DNA of 64,000 nt from positions 3,348,001 to 3,412,000 of the forward strand of contig JAGTJL010000002.1 in the NCBI GenBank assembly GCA_020746875.1. Direction: 5' to 3'. Each line of letters begins with the position of its first letter. Within the stretch, counting starts at the first letter, position 1. The stretch is from Rhexocercosporidium sp. MPI-PUGE-AT-0058. Lineage: Eukaryota > Ascomycota > Leotiomycetes > Helotiales. The notes under the pieces are model-generated. The model was not told the DNA's origin. It ran no database searches and was given only the letters and a program-made list of their open reading frames with translations. A program made the translations under genes and the position numbers. Below, piece by piece: positions 32,998 through 43,626 of the stretch.

Positions 32998-35017
32998 TTA
33001 CTTCAATTTGAAAAATCTAATGTCCTCGTCTTTCGCGGCACATATTGCTTCGCCCGCCATAATTCCATGAATGTATGATTCTCCAACGAAGGAGTAATAC
33101 TCAAGATTATTTTCCATCTTCTGGACCTCTCGGTGGTGAAGTATAAAGGGAACATTGCCCCCTTCTAGCACAGCGACAACATCTCCCACATTAGTATGAC
33201 TAGGCGCTAGGCCAATGCTTCCTCTGCTCGTGACTATGAATGAGCGACCATGACATTTGGGAATGATGGCATCGGTAAGGGGCTTGGTGAAGAGCTCATT
33301 GGTGACATCGGGACTCAAATTACCATTCAACAATTTAAATTCCTCGGGAACCGGTGCTCGACCCATCCAAACTTCAAAGTATTCCTGATAGATCGCCGAT
33401 GAAGGGAGTCCATGACCCTCGTGATAGGACATCCTATCAGCCATCAGCGTTCGCCAGAAAGCCTCTGATCGACTCCCGCTTTCCGATTGCTTCTGATATT
33501 TAGCAGCACAATCACAAGTCTCCGTTCTTGAGACAAAGAATTCTGATGTTTCAACAATGTTGTTTGCTTTTATCTCCCACAATTGACTGCCTGTTGAATT
33601 TTGTGCGTCCTTTCCTTAGAGTTCCGAAGTCGCATGGCAGGATCTAGCCCCTCATATTCTGTGAGCACTGGACACTGTGACGAGAATTCAACAGTATCGA
33701 AATAAATTCCTTTTAGAACGATCTCATAACTGGTGCTGGAGAGTGCATATGTAATTGTGTTTGGTTTTCTGCCGCACTTCTTGAGGCCCGTGGAGTAGTT
33801 CAAGTGCGGAGGGAAGACGAAAGAATGATACCGCGGAGGACGCAGATTTCGGCCCGAGTAGTCTGGAACCCATAATGGCAGATTATGAATGGATCTCTTG
33901 ATGTCATGATACGCTTGCAGCGGGACGAGATTTGCCCACTGTGAGATCGAGTGCGTTGTCACTTGAGCAAACACCTCCGCGACAGATTTGGAATAGTCGG
34001 GAATAATTGCCAAAGTATCGCAGCGAGGACACATCCCTAAAAGTCCGTATATCTTGTCCCTTGGATCGCTTGATTCCAGTTCATCTGTCATTTGCATCAT
34101 GAAAGGGAGAAGTGTCCCTCCATCGTGGAGTCGTGTTCTTGCCCTCCAGTAGGCTAAATCCGACAAGATGGGGCTAAATGGATTCAACGGGAAGATGACT
34201 AGGTGATTTTGGCGTCCACCTGCCATTGCTTTTCTGATGCGGTGATAAAGAGTGCTAAGTCTTTCAAAAGCAGTGACTAGGAGAATTTTATCTCCACATC
34301 TCATGATCGGGGTCTTTGAGAGGATCAACTCTTTGAATTGATCGTTAGTAAAGCCAAGGGCACGGTGATGTGAATTCTAGATTTACCTTGAACAACCCAG
34401 ATTCTTCTCCACCAAGTTCTACCTTGCAATGCAGCCAGAGCGCTCAAATCTGCTGTGCTGAGCGTGTTGGCGGGGTCGTACACGTCTTCAGAATTCATTG
34501 CTCCCACGATGTCCATAGCAACGTCACTCCCATCAGCAGCTTCGCCAAGCCAGAGACAAGTTTCCTTCGCTCCGCTGTATATCTCCTTCATGAGCTGCAC
34601 TTGATGCATCTTCTCTTCATCGTTATTTTGGTTGATACACAAGGCATCTACCCACAAAACCAACACCTCAGTCTCATGTCGTAGGTGCTGCAGAGCAATC
34701 TCCAGATTCCTGGTGATCGGAAAATTCTTCCGTCCGTTGAACTCGACAAGGCCCGGGTGCAGTGCATCACCCCATACATATGATAGTGCCATGTACTCTA
34801 GACTTCCCTCAAGTGAAACTGTTTTCGTGCTGCATACAATTGAGGCTCCACGGCTCCCAGGCTCCAAGATGAGAACGCGGATTTCCCGTCTTGCTCCATC
34901 CAGTGATAAGTAAAGAAGCCTCTCAATAACTTCGGAAGAGTTTCGGCCTGCCGCATTGTTGATAGCATCTGCCATGGCGTTAATGTTCTCGATGTGCGAA
35001 TGCCTTTGGCTGGGCAT
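32998..35017 (-). CDS. HET-domain (heterokaryon incompatibility) protein, frame broken near 33585
   Basis: Exon 1 (35017-34387; the frame is open further up to 35155 but without an ATG) holds the HET domain: LEYMALSYVWGDA, LWVDALCINQNNDEEKMHQV, EIYSGAKETCLWLG and WWRRIWVVQ. A clean intron (donor GTAAAT, CTAAC branch, AAAG acceptor) joins it to exon 2 (34330 on), giving the expected VVQEL continuation, SSDPRDKIYGLLGMC and LPLWVPDYSG. This frame stops at 33570. A second frame on the same strand (about 33582-32998) carries the family C-terminus (HGRSFIVTSRGSIGLAP then VGDVVAVLEGGNVPFIL). The two overlap by one-base offset near 33580-33590 with no plausible intron, so a single-base deletion or a sequence error is likely. 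HET proteins trigger cell death on non-self fusion. Confidence 0.85.
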
Positions 35018-37263
35018 TGCACTCCTAGCCTCCTCGCAGATCAAATCCTCTGGACTGACAGAAAGGTTGGATTTGGCTGCAATACCGACTGGAAAGACAA
35101 ATGCCGACAAAGCTGCCGATTGGATTGCCAGATTTGGTAAGTCTTTGGTGCTCAATGGCTTTGGGCATAACGGGTTTGAGGTTTGAGGTCTAGCTGTCCA
35201 GCCGTGGAACCGAGTTCGGCTAGCGCGTTATGCGGGTATCCCAGTCAGTACTTCCAGGCTTACAGTACAGATTTTATCTTGAACCAACGTTCAAAGCACT
35301 TAGTTTGGCTCGACCTCGAGCATTACGCTTATTGGATTCCGGCATGGAGAAATGCTAAAAATCACGCCATAGTCTGTTCCCAGAACAGAATTCGCCCTTT
35401 GGGCTGCGGCCTGTTCTTAAGCTACACCAGGCTACAATCGTACTGTATAGAGAGCACATTCACCAGGTTGGCAGACCTCTCTTAGATGTCAACCCTTTTG
35501 ACAGTGCAAAGTTGAGCCTTATTCAACATTCTCTACAGATTATAATCTACTCGTGTGACTTAAAATATCTCATCGTGCTTCTGCTGCAGGTGAGGGCTCA
35601 CAATTTCGTAAGGGACACTCCGAGAGCAGATCAATTCAAAAGTCATGCCTGGAAATATTTCGAAAGTACAATTTCCCAGGAATCGCTAGGTATTTTGTAA
35701 AGTATACAACACATTCGTTTTCTTCCCCTGAGTTTGCGGTCCCGAACAGATTGCCAAGGTCAGTCATATGGCCGCACAGGAGCCAAACATTTTCTATGAG
35801 AGTGACAAACTGGTGACAAAGGCTCCTAAATCATCCAAGCATCGATACTCTCGCTCCGCATTACAACACTGGGTCAAATACATTTCAATCGCCTCCGGGA
35901 AGTAAGTGATGTTTCCTGTTCATGGATTCAACTATTTATTCAATAGGTAGCGAGCGCATCATAAAGTCTGGTCCAAACTATTGATCGGAGACAAATACAC
36001 TCGGGCGTGTTGGGGTTTCCTGTGGCTACTCAAGAATGAAAATGGACGCACATCAACATACAGTTGAATTGGAAGCGCACCAATTGGAGCTTTGGTCTGC
36101 CTCCCGCGGCACATCAGTCGAAAACTTTGACAAGCCAACAAAAATCTTCCCGCCTTTGGTCGCATCTCAACCTCTAGATAATTGAAGAGTTGAAATTAAT
36201 TGGTTTGTTGTTTGTCGTTGCTGTCAGAAAAACGGCCCAATGCTGGGGTGGCACGGCTGGGGAAGATCCGGGGCTCGAGCTGAGGCCTTCGCTTAATCCC
36301 AACATCCATGTTCCCAGACCGAGAGTGTCACAGCATACTTTGGTATCTTTCCAATGTAGTCATTTACGACGTATTCCTGATCTTCCATGTTAGGTCGACC
36401 GAGCATGCGAAAATGCTATGCGGTCATGGCGGCAATGATAATGCGGGGAATAGTGACTTCTTTGGACGAACTGGCATCCAGTGCAGAAGTTGAGTCCAGA
36501 GATGCCAGTGTTTCAATAGCGCCGAACTGTGACTACGCTGCAGGAAATGGATGCCAGCGCATAATGTCATGCAACAGCTTCGATTCTCGCCATTCCTCCT
36601 TTAAGTCTTTCTTAGTGATTGAGAATCAGGCGATACAGCAATTCATAAATATTGCAAGTCGGTTAGATAGCATGCAAACCAAGTAATGGCTGCTCGAGGC
36701 ACACTGGTTCCGCATCGTGGAGTTTAAAGGCCAAGCTGGTGTTCTGTCAAAATGTTTCCACCGGTTCGCATGATTTAAGTTCGTCTGTTGTCGATTGCCT
36801 GAAGCTGCAGGGATATATCCGTGTCTCGCCCTTGCAGGTATCCCTGAGCGCAGGCAGAGAAGGCTTAAGCGAGGACTATTATCGGGGCCAGATGGACCAC
36901 CAGGAGTAGGAACTCGCCTATGATCCTCTTCTACCATACCATCTCTAACATGCAATACAACAGAGTGGAAACTCTGGGCAAAGGACGGGATCACTCCTGT
37001 CTCCAAGGTTTACAGACCTAGAACACCCATCGCATAATCCAGAACGATCATCAAAAAAGACTTGCATCCACTGGTTACCATATTTCATTTCACTGGTCTC
37101 TTCCCGTCCATCGCCACCTTTCACCTGATTTATTTTACACTTTAATCTTCAACACATTCTTTTCTTTCGAACTTTCAACTTCAAACACTCTTTTCTGCGC
37201 TTTCCAGACCTAATTCATGAAGCTTACAATCCGATCGACTACGACGGGGACGAATCAGTCAAC
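35018..37263. other. Intergenic region, no gene recognised
   Basis: Short frames on both strands have no domains. About 140 bp next to the HET gene remain open in its frame and may be leader. Nothing else is supported. Confidence 0.45.
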
Positions 37264-38121
37264 ATGGCTCTCGAGAACTTCGATATCGAACGGTCCGACC
37301 AGGAAGTGGTGCGACGGGCTCTGGTCTCGAGCATGTCCTTTTGGTTGATAATCTCTCGACTTCTCCAAATCGTATGGAAATTCCAATCTCCGTAATGTGC
37401 GGGGTTCTGGAGACTGGACATGTGCTAATAGATACTAGGCGTTGTCATTCACTGTACTTTTTTGCACTGGCTATACAGCTAATATTTTCTTCGGTGACTG
37501 GGTGAGTTTCGCGGCTCTGGAGATTAAACCTTGGTCACTTTCTAATAAGCTTGATTAGTTCCACACTTTCGGTATACTGCGAGCACCATTTCACAATCGA
37601 ATTTACTCTGACAGAAGCAGGATTGAGTTTTGTTACATTCATTATTACCATGCTTTTCATGTTCTACGTAGGATCCTCACTACATATACATCTTGCTAAA
37701 GGGACAAGGCTAATTAGTACGAACACAGATCTTCGTCACACCTCGCAAGTTTCCTAAGGTCTACCAATACAAAGTCCACATGTCAGCACCCATCTCAACA
37801 CCCCACAAATAATCGAGCGATTTAACTGACACCCATACCAGTGCAATGGAAATATTCGTCACATGCTTGTGGATTGCCACAGTAGCTCTCCTCTCATGGG
37901 AGTGCCAAACTTGGGATGCAGCTGAAGACGTAGTCAGCGACGTCTTTTCATCCGAGCAAGCTGCAATGTTCATTTCACTACCAAATCAGGACTCGGGAAT
38001 CCTTTCACTGCGAGCTGCCACGGCACTGGCCAGCATCAACTGCGCCTTTTGGGCAGTCACTTTGTTCATATGTGAGTGCAGGTCCTCTGGCCCTCAGGAA
38101 GTGAGTGATGTATTTTGCTGA
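37264..38121 (+). pseudogene. Degenerate or mis-spliced multi-span membrane protein (MARVEL-like)
   Basis: Three short blocks of hydrophobic coding-like sequence follow each other on plus, separated by intron-like signals: a start block from the ATG at 37264 ending SFWLIISRLLQI, a second near 37440-37500 (ALSFTVLFCTGYTANIFF), a third near 37590-37670 (TEAGLSFVTFIITMLFMFY) and a last at 37846-38121 (IFVTCLWIATVALLSW, INCAFWAVTLFIC). The order of four TM segments and the AINCAFW-type last helix resemble fungal MARVEL proteins. However, I cannot join the blocks in one frame with ordinary splice sites: the third block is in a different phase from the second. The locus may be decayed, or I may have misplaced an exon. 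Confidence 0.3.
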
Positions 38122-38630
38122 CCTGAATACTACAGTGAGACGTACACTACTGTATTCGGTAGAGAGATGACGACCTCTGCGAAACATAAAGAAATTAAAC
38201 AGAAGTCTTGCCTTGACGGTAGACAAAGTTGTCGATCAACACTCTACATGTTTGAACGAGAGGATTGGGATAATGGTCTGACTGTAGGTCCCGACTACGA
38301 ATTGTACGACAAAGCGATGGTATGAACGTAGGTTCTACATGGGCAGAAAGTAATGGGCTTAGCTTGGTAGCTTTCGACAAGCTTTCGGTTGTGCATTTGA
38401 TTATATAGCGAGTTTGGAGTTGTATGGACCAATGCTAGAAGCAAGAAGGTGGGAGTTCAATGTATCATTTCCTGGGATGATATGGGCTTTGGCGTATGGT
38501 GATATCTGGCACGAATTGTTTCTGAATTAAACTCCTCTCTAATCACACGAAGCTCCAATACAGTTTTGAAGCTCTTCAATTTGATTGGTGTTTCCACATT
38601 GGTTGGAAGATACGAGTGCAAAATGTACAA
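38122..38630. other. Intergenic region, no gene recognised
   Basis: Nothing supported; this is the 3' flank of the loci on both sides. Confidence 0.5.
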
Positions 38631-38765
38631 CTAAGATGGGTGATAGGCCTTATAAACCTGCAACGCGCCCTCTATACTCTGCACCAAACCAAAGAAAATC
38701 GTAAGCGCCAAAACGACGGCAGCGACCCAGAATGTGTACCACTGAACACGCTTCCTCCTATCATA
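38631..38765 (-). other. Orphaned C-terminal membrane tail downstream of an in-frame TGA
   Basis: Immediately after the TGA that ends the upstream frame, the same frame stays open for 44 codons to a TAG at 38633-38631. It encodes a basic turn (YDRRKRVQWYTFWV) and a hydrophobic helix (AAVVLALTIFFGLVQ), then an amphipathic end. This looks like the real C-terminus of the gene at 38766-39727. Confidence 0.65.
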
Positions 38766-39727
38766 TCACCACTGGGATATAGTGCCTGGTTCTGATTCGT
38801 CGAAAACTTGTTTTAGGGTGACCAGTCTATCATGCCAGAACGCGAAGTTCTCGATATGTCGATCCTCAGCTCGCAGACGACCGCATTTCATCACTTTCCT
38901 GTCCAGATTGTGCACAGCGCACGTTTTCCTGACCCACTTCCTCGTAGTTTTGTCAGTCTTCGGGAACAGTAATGCGAGTGTTCGAATGGTCTCCTCAACC
39001 AATCCGGCTGGATATAGATGACTGACATTATCAGTTTGGCGAGTCTCAAGGTGGAAATCACGTACCTTTGAAGTTGACATTCAAGAAAAGAAGCATGGTA
39101 GAAAATGGCCACTTTTTTATCTTCATCCACAAGCCGTAAGTGATCCGCCATATTGCTCGTCCATGCAATCTCAATACCTGCTATTCTTCCAAGATTTCCA
39201 GCATTGAATATTCTTTCCAACTTCACATTTTCACTTCCGAGTTTTGTGAGATCCTTATATCGCTCTTTCAAACACTCCTCCATTCTTCCACTCGTCCAAA
39301 GAATTTGTCTCCGGCCCGTGAATCCGTATTGCAGATCCCCAAAGTCCATCATCAACAAAAGGCGGGTAACAAGATCGATCGAACCATCAAGTACTTCCTC
39401 GCCATTTGCTGGCTTTGGCTGAGACAGCTTTAGCATTAAACGATTCTTGATTGCGCCTCGGTCCTGACCAGCCTTGATGCCTTGGGCAATTTCAACGATG
39501 TCTCGATGTGTCCGTATAGAGACATGTCTCCCACCATCGTACAAGGCTTCACTGCACTTCTCGCTGTAATGGCGAAAGTACACGTCAAAATCGAGGTCGC
39601 TGTCGTAGAATTGGGATGGCTGAATAGTGAGATCCCACAGATGCTGCAAGATCTCACATTTCGTGTCCAAGCTGATCGGAGACAGTTGCACTGAACTGTC
39701 TAGAGAGTCGAGAGAGGCCATCTGCAT
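38766..39727 (-). CDS. Uncharacterised fungal-family protein, truncated before its membrane tail
   Basis: Exons 39727-39066 and 39021-38766 give 305 residues. The 44 bp intron has donor GTACGT, an ACTGATA branch site and the acceptor in TGTCAG; choosing that acceptor keeps frame (LQSHLYPAGLVEETIRTL). The protein begins with a short acidic region (SPISLDTKCEILQHLWDL) and has a conserved-looking core (AGIEIAWTSNMADHLRLVDEDKKVAIFYHASFLEC) that I describe by its ends only. It ends FWHDRLVTLKQVFDESEP then ISQW. I associate this pattern with a common but unnamed ascomycete family whose members end in a single TM helix; that recollection is not checked. Here the helix is cut off by TGA at 38768-38766. 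The gene is divergent from the protease/zinc-finger gene, with 273 bp between the starts. Confidence 0.75.
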
Positions 39728-40000
39728 GCTGAGGCTTTTTCACGTGGCAGCTGCCTCCAAGTTTAGGCGACCCGTTGGTGAGCCGAAAATCGGGACGCTC
39801 GTTAAGCAGCAGTAAATAAACCAAAAAAAAAAGGCCGTAAAGCTGCCTAGGGGAGCTGACATTCGAGATATCAGACACACGAGGTACACTTTCTAATAAT
39901 AAATGTTTCGTGGGTTCGGACAGGCTGCCTCAGCCCGGGGACTGCGCCAATCCCAGCTGAGAAATGAGGCTGGCAACCTGCAGCAAAAACGCCACATTGC
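39728..40000. promoter_or_regulatory. Short shared promoter region between two divergent genes
   Basis: Only 273 bp separate the starts of the truncated family gene (minus) and the protease/C2H2 gene (plus). An A-run lies near 39820. Co-regulation is possible but not shown. Confidence 0.4.
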
Positions 40001-42940
40001 TTGCCGTCCATGGCTGTGCCTCAATTAAAACCATTGACCTCCTTACAACTTTCCGCTGTCAACTTCACAGCCGTCAACCATCGCAGCTCATTTTCGACAT
40101 CAACGTTTCGCACTCAACTGTGTCGTCTTAATGCCTTGCACTTTCCATGCATCTGGCAGGAGCAATCTCAGAGGACAGCAACCTGCCACGTGACTGTGCT
40201 CTTCAGCCTTGCCCTCGTCGAAGAAATGATCAGGACCACCACAATCCCTTGGACAAGAAGATTGAGGAAGGGCAAGTGCCAGTGGCCTAGCCCAGAGCTC
40301 TCGATTGGCATGTTCTATCGAAAAATGGGGAGCTCGTCGTGTTGGGAAGCAGTTGGAGCAGCCCGACAAATTTTTGTTCGCATTGCCGATGAAATTCGAG
40401 TATATCTCAACAAATACAGTGATGAAGTGCCACATCAAGTTACTTGGACGATGTATATGATCGGAAAGACGAAGGATACGGCAGAACCGATGATCATGTT
40501 CTGTTGTAGGGACACCAACTGTCGCAAGCAAGTGAGGAAAACGATTGAGCAAAGCGGAATCCTGGAGAAATATCCTGGAGTACGAGTTGGCGATGCCGTC
40601 AGACCACCAGACTTCGATCAGCTCGTTCAGCTAGCTGGCACATCCTCCCATGAAGATTCAAATCCTTTCACATCATTCGGTGGAGGAGACCGCAAGCAAT
40701 ACCGTTCAATCTCAGCCTTAGATAGCGATTTTGCTACAAAGGCCACCAACGGCGTTACTATTTATGGTCAAAAAGACAGGCTAGGCGCTGGCTGTCCGAT
40801 TGTCATTGTCACAAAAAACCGTTCCAGCACAACATCATCGACAATTTTACGAGCGACCGCTGGTGGCATTGTAGTAGCAGACAATAGGTTCTTTTACTTG
40901 ACCGCAGGTCATGCATTCGACACAACTGCAGATAGGGTCCCAGAGACAGAAGACAGCAATGATCAGGATAATTATGAATTCGATATTGGCGAGGAGAGTG
41001 ACTCTGAAGAAGATTCGAAGTTTGTTGAAGCAACTAGCAGAGGAAGCCTCAGTCCAGACTTAGTCGAATACGATGGCTCTGACGATTCTAGCTCTACTAT
41101 ACAGCTTTCTGACACTCAGATGCCTGCAACATGCGACGAAAAAGAACGCGAGACTCAGACTTTGACCGATAGAGCTGGATCCATGCATCTTGGAAAAGAT
41201 TCAGCAGAGACTGCTAGCCGTCTCCAGGAAAGTCGGACGGTAGCATCTAAGCCAAAGCTACCGCTCTCTATGGATGATCATGTCGTGATTGGAGATTTGC
41301 TCGAAGCAACTGGGTACCAACCACATCTTGATCTCGACTACGCTCTGATAGAATTGCGGCCGGGCTTTCAAAACATCAACTGCATCACACGGAAACTGGG
41401 ACAACATGAAACCACTATCCGGCCAGGAAAGATAGTCATGGGGGCGCCTCGTGAGGCAAAAGTCTTAGCTGTTATCGGCTCGGCTGGGATTCTGGAAGGA
41501 ACCTTGTCAGGTACGACATCGTATCGCAATCAGCCAGGGTCAACCAAATTTCAAGAGATATGGACTGTCCGCCTTGTTGGACAGCTCACGGAGGGAGATT
41601 GCGGATCTTGGGTCGTCGATTCTATCACAGGAGATCTTTTCGGGCATATCATTGCTGGAAGTCCAAAATCTGGGGTCGCCTACGTCTTACCAGCTCAACA
41701 GATCTTCGACGATGCGCCAAACAGATATGGTCTCCAATTTCAACTACCGATAACCTGGCAAGATGGTCTGGGTTATGCTAGCCACGAAACACTCGAACTC
41801 GGTTTAGGGAACGTCTTTAATACTACAAAACTTTGGCCCACATCGACACAAGAGGAGTCTACCCCCAAGCTGAAAGGAAAGGAACGGGAAGTCGGCGAAG
41901 TTCCTTCACCGAAAATCACTGTCGCTGGTCAGTTGAGGGTATGGAAGTGCCCTGTTGAAAGTTGCAAGTACAACGAATATGGCTGGCCCACCGAGAAGGA
42001 ACGTGACAGACACCACAACGATGTACACTCTAGCGCCCCAATCATGTACACCTGTATGTTCAAGCCTTGCCCTTACAAGTCTAAGAGGGAATCGAACTGC
42101 AAGCAACACATGGAAAAGGCTCACGGTTGGGAATATGTTCGATCGACTAGAAGGGAGAAGCGAGGCAAGCTCCCAGCCATGAGATTCTCTCAGCATCAGT
42201 CCAGCATAATCAATATGCTAACCCCTCCGGACGACATGGACACCAATTCGGATGCAAAATTGGGAAGCAGAGATTATCCTCTGTTTAGTACCTCAGAGGT
42301 TCCAACCATTGTATTGACACCACCGGATCTTCCATCTTTGTACGAAGACGAGCCAATGGAATTCCTGCCTATGGAAACAAACAATCACGCGGCCTTGTTT
42401 AAGCCTCAAAATAGTGGTAGCTTGGGAAACGCACGATCCGTATTCTCGGATGATTCCGGCATATCCGGCATGTCATCTGCTAGCAACGCGCACATCCCGA
42501 TGTACGGCTCCAGATCAGACAAATCCCAGTTTCCCACCTACAGCTTTGGTGCTGAAAATTCTTGGGATGGGCCCTATCCCGATCCATTTAGTTTCAGGGC
42601 AATGGAAAGCACAAGTCTTAATTTGACTCCAAATTCAAACCAGGAGGCAAGAAAGAACGATTTCATAGCATTAACGAAGTCATTCGAGCCTCTCGACGAA
42701 GGCTTCGAAGACGGTGCATTCGCTTCAAAATTTCCCAACTTCAATTTTTTTAGTTCGGGCCTCGACCTCTATACCACAGAGCTCAATGAGGATGTCGGTT
42801 TTCGTGACCCTCCGCCTGAAGGATTTTTCCCTGGGATTGAAACCAACGAACAGCCGATGGGGGATCAGGACCAGAAAATGCTCGACACCTACGGGGCTCC
42901 AGACTATGCAGAAGCGAGGGATCCAAGGAGACCGGATTGA
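40001..42940 (+). CDS. Chymotrypsin-fold protease-like domain fused to C2H2 zinc fingers
   Basis: A long single frame of 979 codons. After an uncertain first 100 residues, a conserved-looking N-terminal module runs from MGSSSCWEAVG to PGVRVGDAVRPPDFDQL. The protease-like domain has FYLTAGHAFD (His304), LDLDYALIEL (Asp446) and TEGDCGSWVVDS (Cys534) in the order His-Asp-nucleophile of the PA clan, with cysteine where trypsins have serine. A long acidic insertion (about residues 310-410) separates the His and Asp parts. Two C2H2-like fingers follow near residues 650-705 (CPVESCKY, then CMFKPCPYKSKRESNCKQH), then a disordered C-terminus of about 270 residues rich in Ser, Pro and Asp. The layout suggests a regulated protease or pseudoprotease linked to nucleic acid or protein binding. 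The start is unsettled: M104/M109, or an upstream frame starting at 40147, are alternatives. Confidence 0.82.
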   Translation: MPSMAVPQLKPLTSLQLSAVNFTAVNHRSSFSTSTFRTQLCRLNALHFPCIWQEQSQRTATCHVTVLFSLALVEEMIRTTTIPWTRRLRKGKCQWPSPELSIGMFYRKMGSSSCWEAVGAARQIFVRIADEIRVYLNKYSDEVPHQVTWTMYMIGKTKDTAEPMIMFCCRDTNCRKQVRKTIEQSGILEKYPGVRVGDAVRPPDFDQLVQLAGTSSHEDSNPFTSFGGGDRKQYRSISALDSDFATKATNGVTIYGQKDRLGAGCPIVIVTKNRSSTTSSTILRATAGGIVVADNRFFYLTAGHAFDTTADRVPETEDSNDQDNYEFDIGEESDSEEDSKFVEATSRGSLSPDLVEYDGSDDSSSTIQLSDTQMPATCDEKERETQTLTDRAGSMHLGKDSAETASRLQESRTVASKPKLPLSMDDHVVIGDLLEATGYQPHLDLDYALIELRPGFQNINCITRKLGQHETTIRPGKIVMGAPREAKVLAVIGSAGILEGTLSGTTSYRNQPGSTKFQEIWTVRLVGQLTEGDCGSWVVDSITGDLFGHIIAGSPKSGVAYVLPAQQIFDDAPNRYGLQFQLPITWQDGLGYASHETLELGLGNVFNTTKLWPTSTQEESTPKLKGKEREVGEVPSPKITVAGQLRVWKCPVESCKYNEYGWPTEKERDRHHNDVHSSAPIMYTCMFKPCPYKSKRESNCKQHMEKAHGWEYVRSTRREKRGKLPAMRFSQHQSSIINMLTPPDDMDTNSDAKLGSRDYPLFSTSEVPTIVLTPPDLPSLYEDEPMEFLPMETNNHAALFKPQNSGSLGNARSVFSDDSGISGMSSASNAHIPMYGSRSDKSQFPTYSFGAENSWDGPYPDPFSFRAMESTSLNLTPNSNQEARKNDFIALTKSFEPLDEGFEDGAFASKFPNFNFFSSGLDLYTTELNEDVGFRDPPPEGFFPGIETNEQPMGDQDQKMLDTYGAPDYAEARDPRRPD

Positions 42941-43626
42941 AGAAATCGTACACAAGTATCTCCTTGATGGAAGCCCAATTCTTAGTCCTCAAGCTAATAT
43001 TAGCCTCCTTCACAACTACCTAACAGGAAGTTCAACTCCTCTTACCAAGTAGCATCCCGGGACTACACAATGGATTAACCCTCGCTCTCGCAGTGTTAAG
43101 TTGTCTAGACTCTTTCGACATGTGGAACTATGGAAGCGCTCCAGCCTTCTCGAGGGCCGAGAGAGGATGTGGATTGGATATGATGCGGCTCGTTCCTTTC
43201 TCTTGTGCTTGTGCTTGAATGAAGATCTGAAATAGGTGTAAATAGTCTAAATTGTTTTTGGCAGCAGTTTACACATCTGATCGTAGGTTGGACACATTGG
43301 AGGGTGGTTTGTATTAGACAAATCATGTTCTAGCCTATTTTTGATGCTCTTGCGATGTATGCGACGCAGTTGAGTGTTTCTCTGGGAGAAAGTTTCGGCG
43401 CCTTGATTATTAGAATCATCATTTATTTACTGTCTACTTTTTGAAATCATCTTTATCGATAGTCGTTGGATCTCGCTCCTGATTATGCATAATATATCTT
43501 CAAGATGGCACTAGATCATTGACGACTGTGAACATTACATTGAGGTGGTTCCGCACATCACATGGTGAATGTAATCGAAAGGAGTGACGGGAAACACCAA
43601 ACACCCAATAGCCGGTATTAACTTGA
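42941..43626. other. Convergent 3' flanks
   Basis: Two genes end toward each other here. No gene seen. Confidence 0.5.

Noticed and set aside
40100..40552. 150-codon minus-strand frame opposite the start of the protease/zinc-finger gene
   Set aside because: It is antisense to a long coding frame with recognised domains and has no motif of its own.
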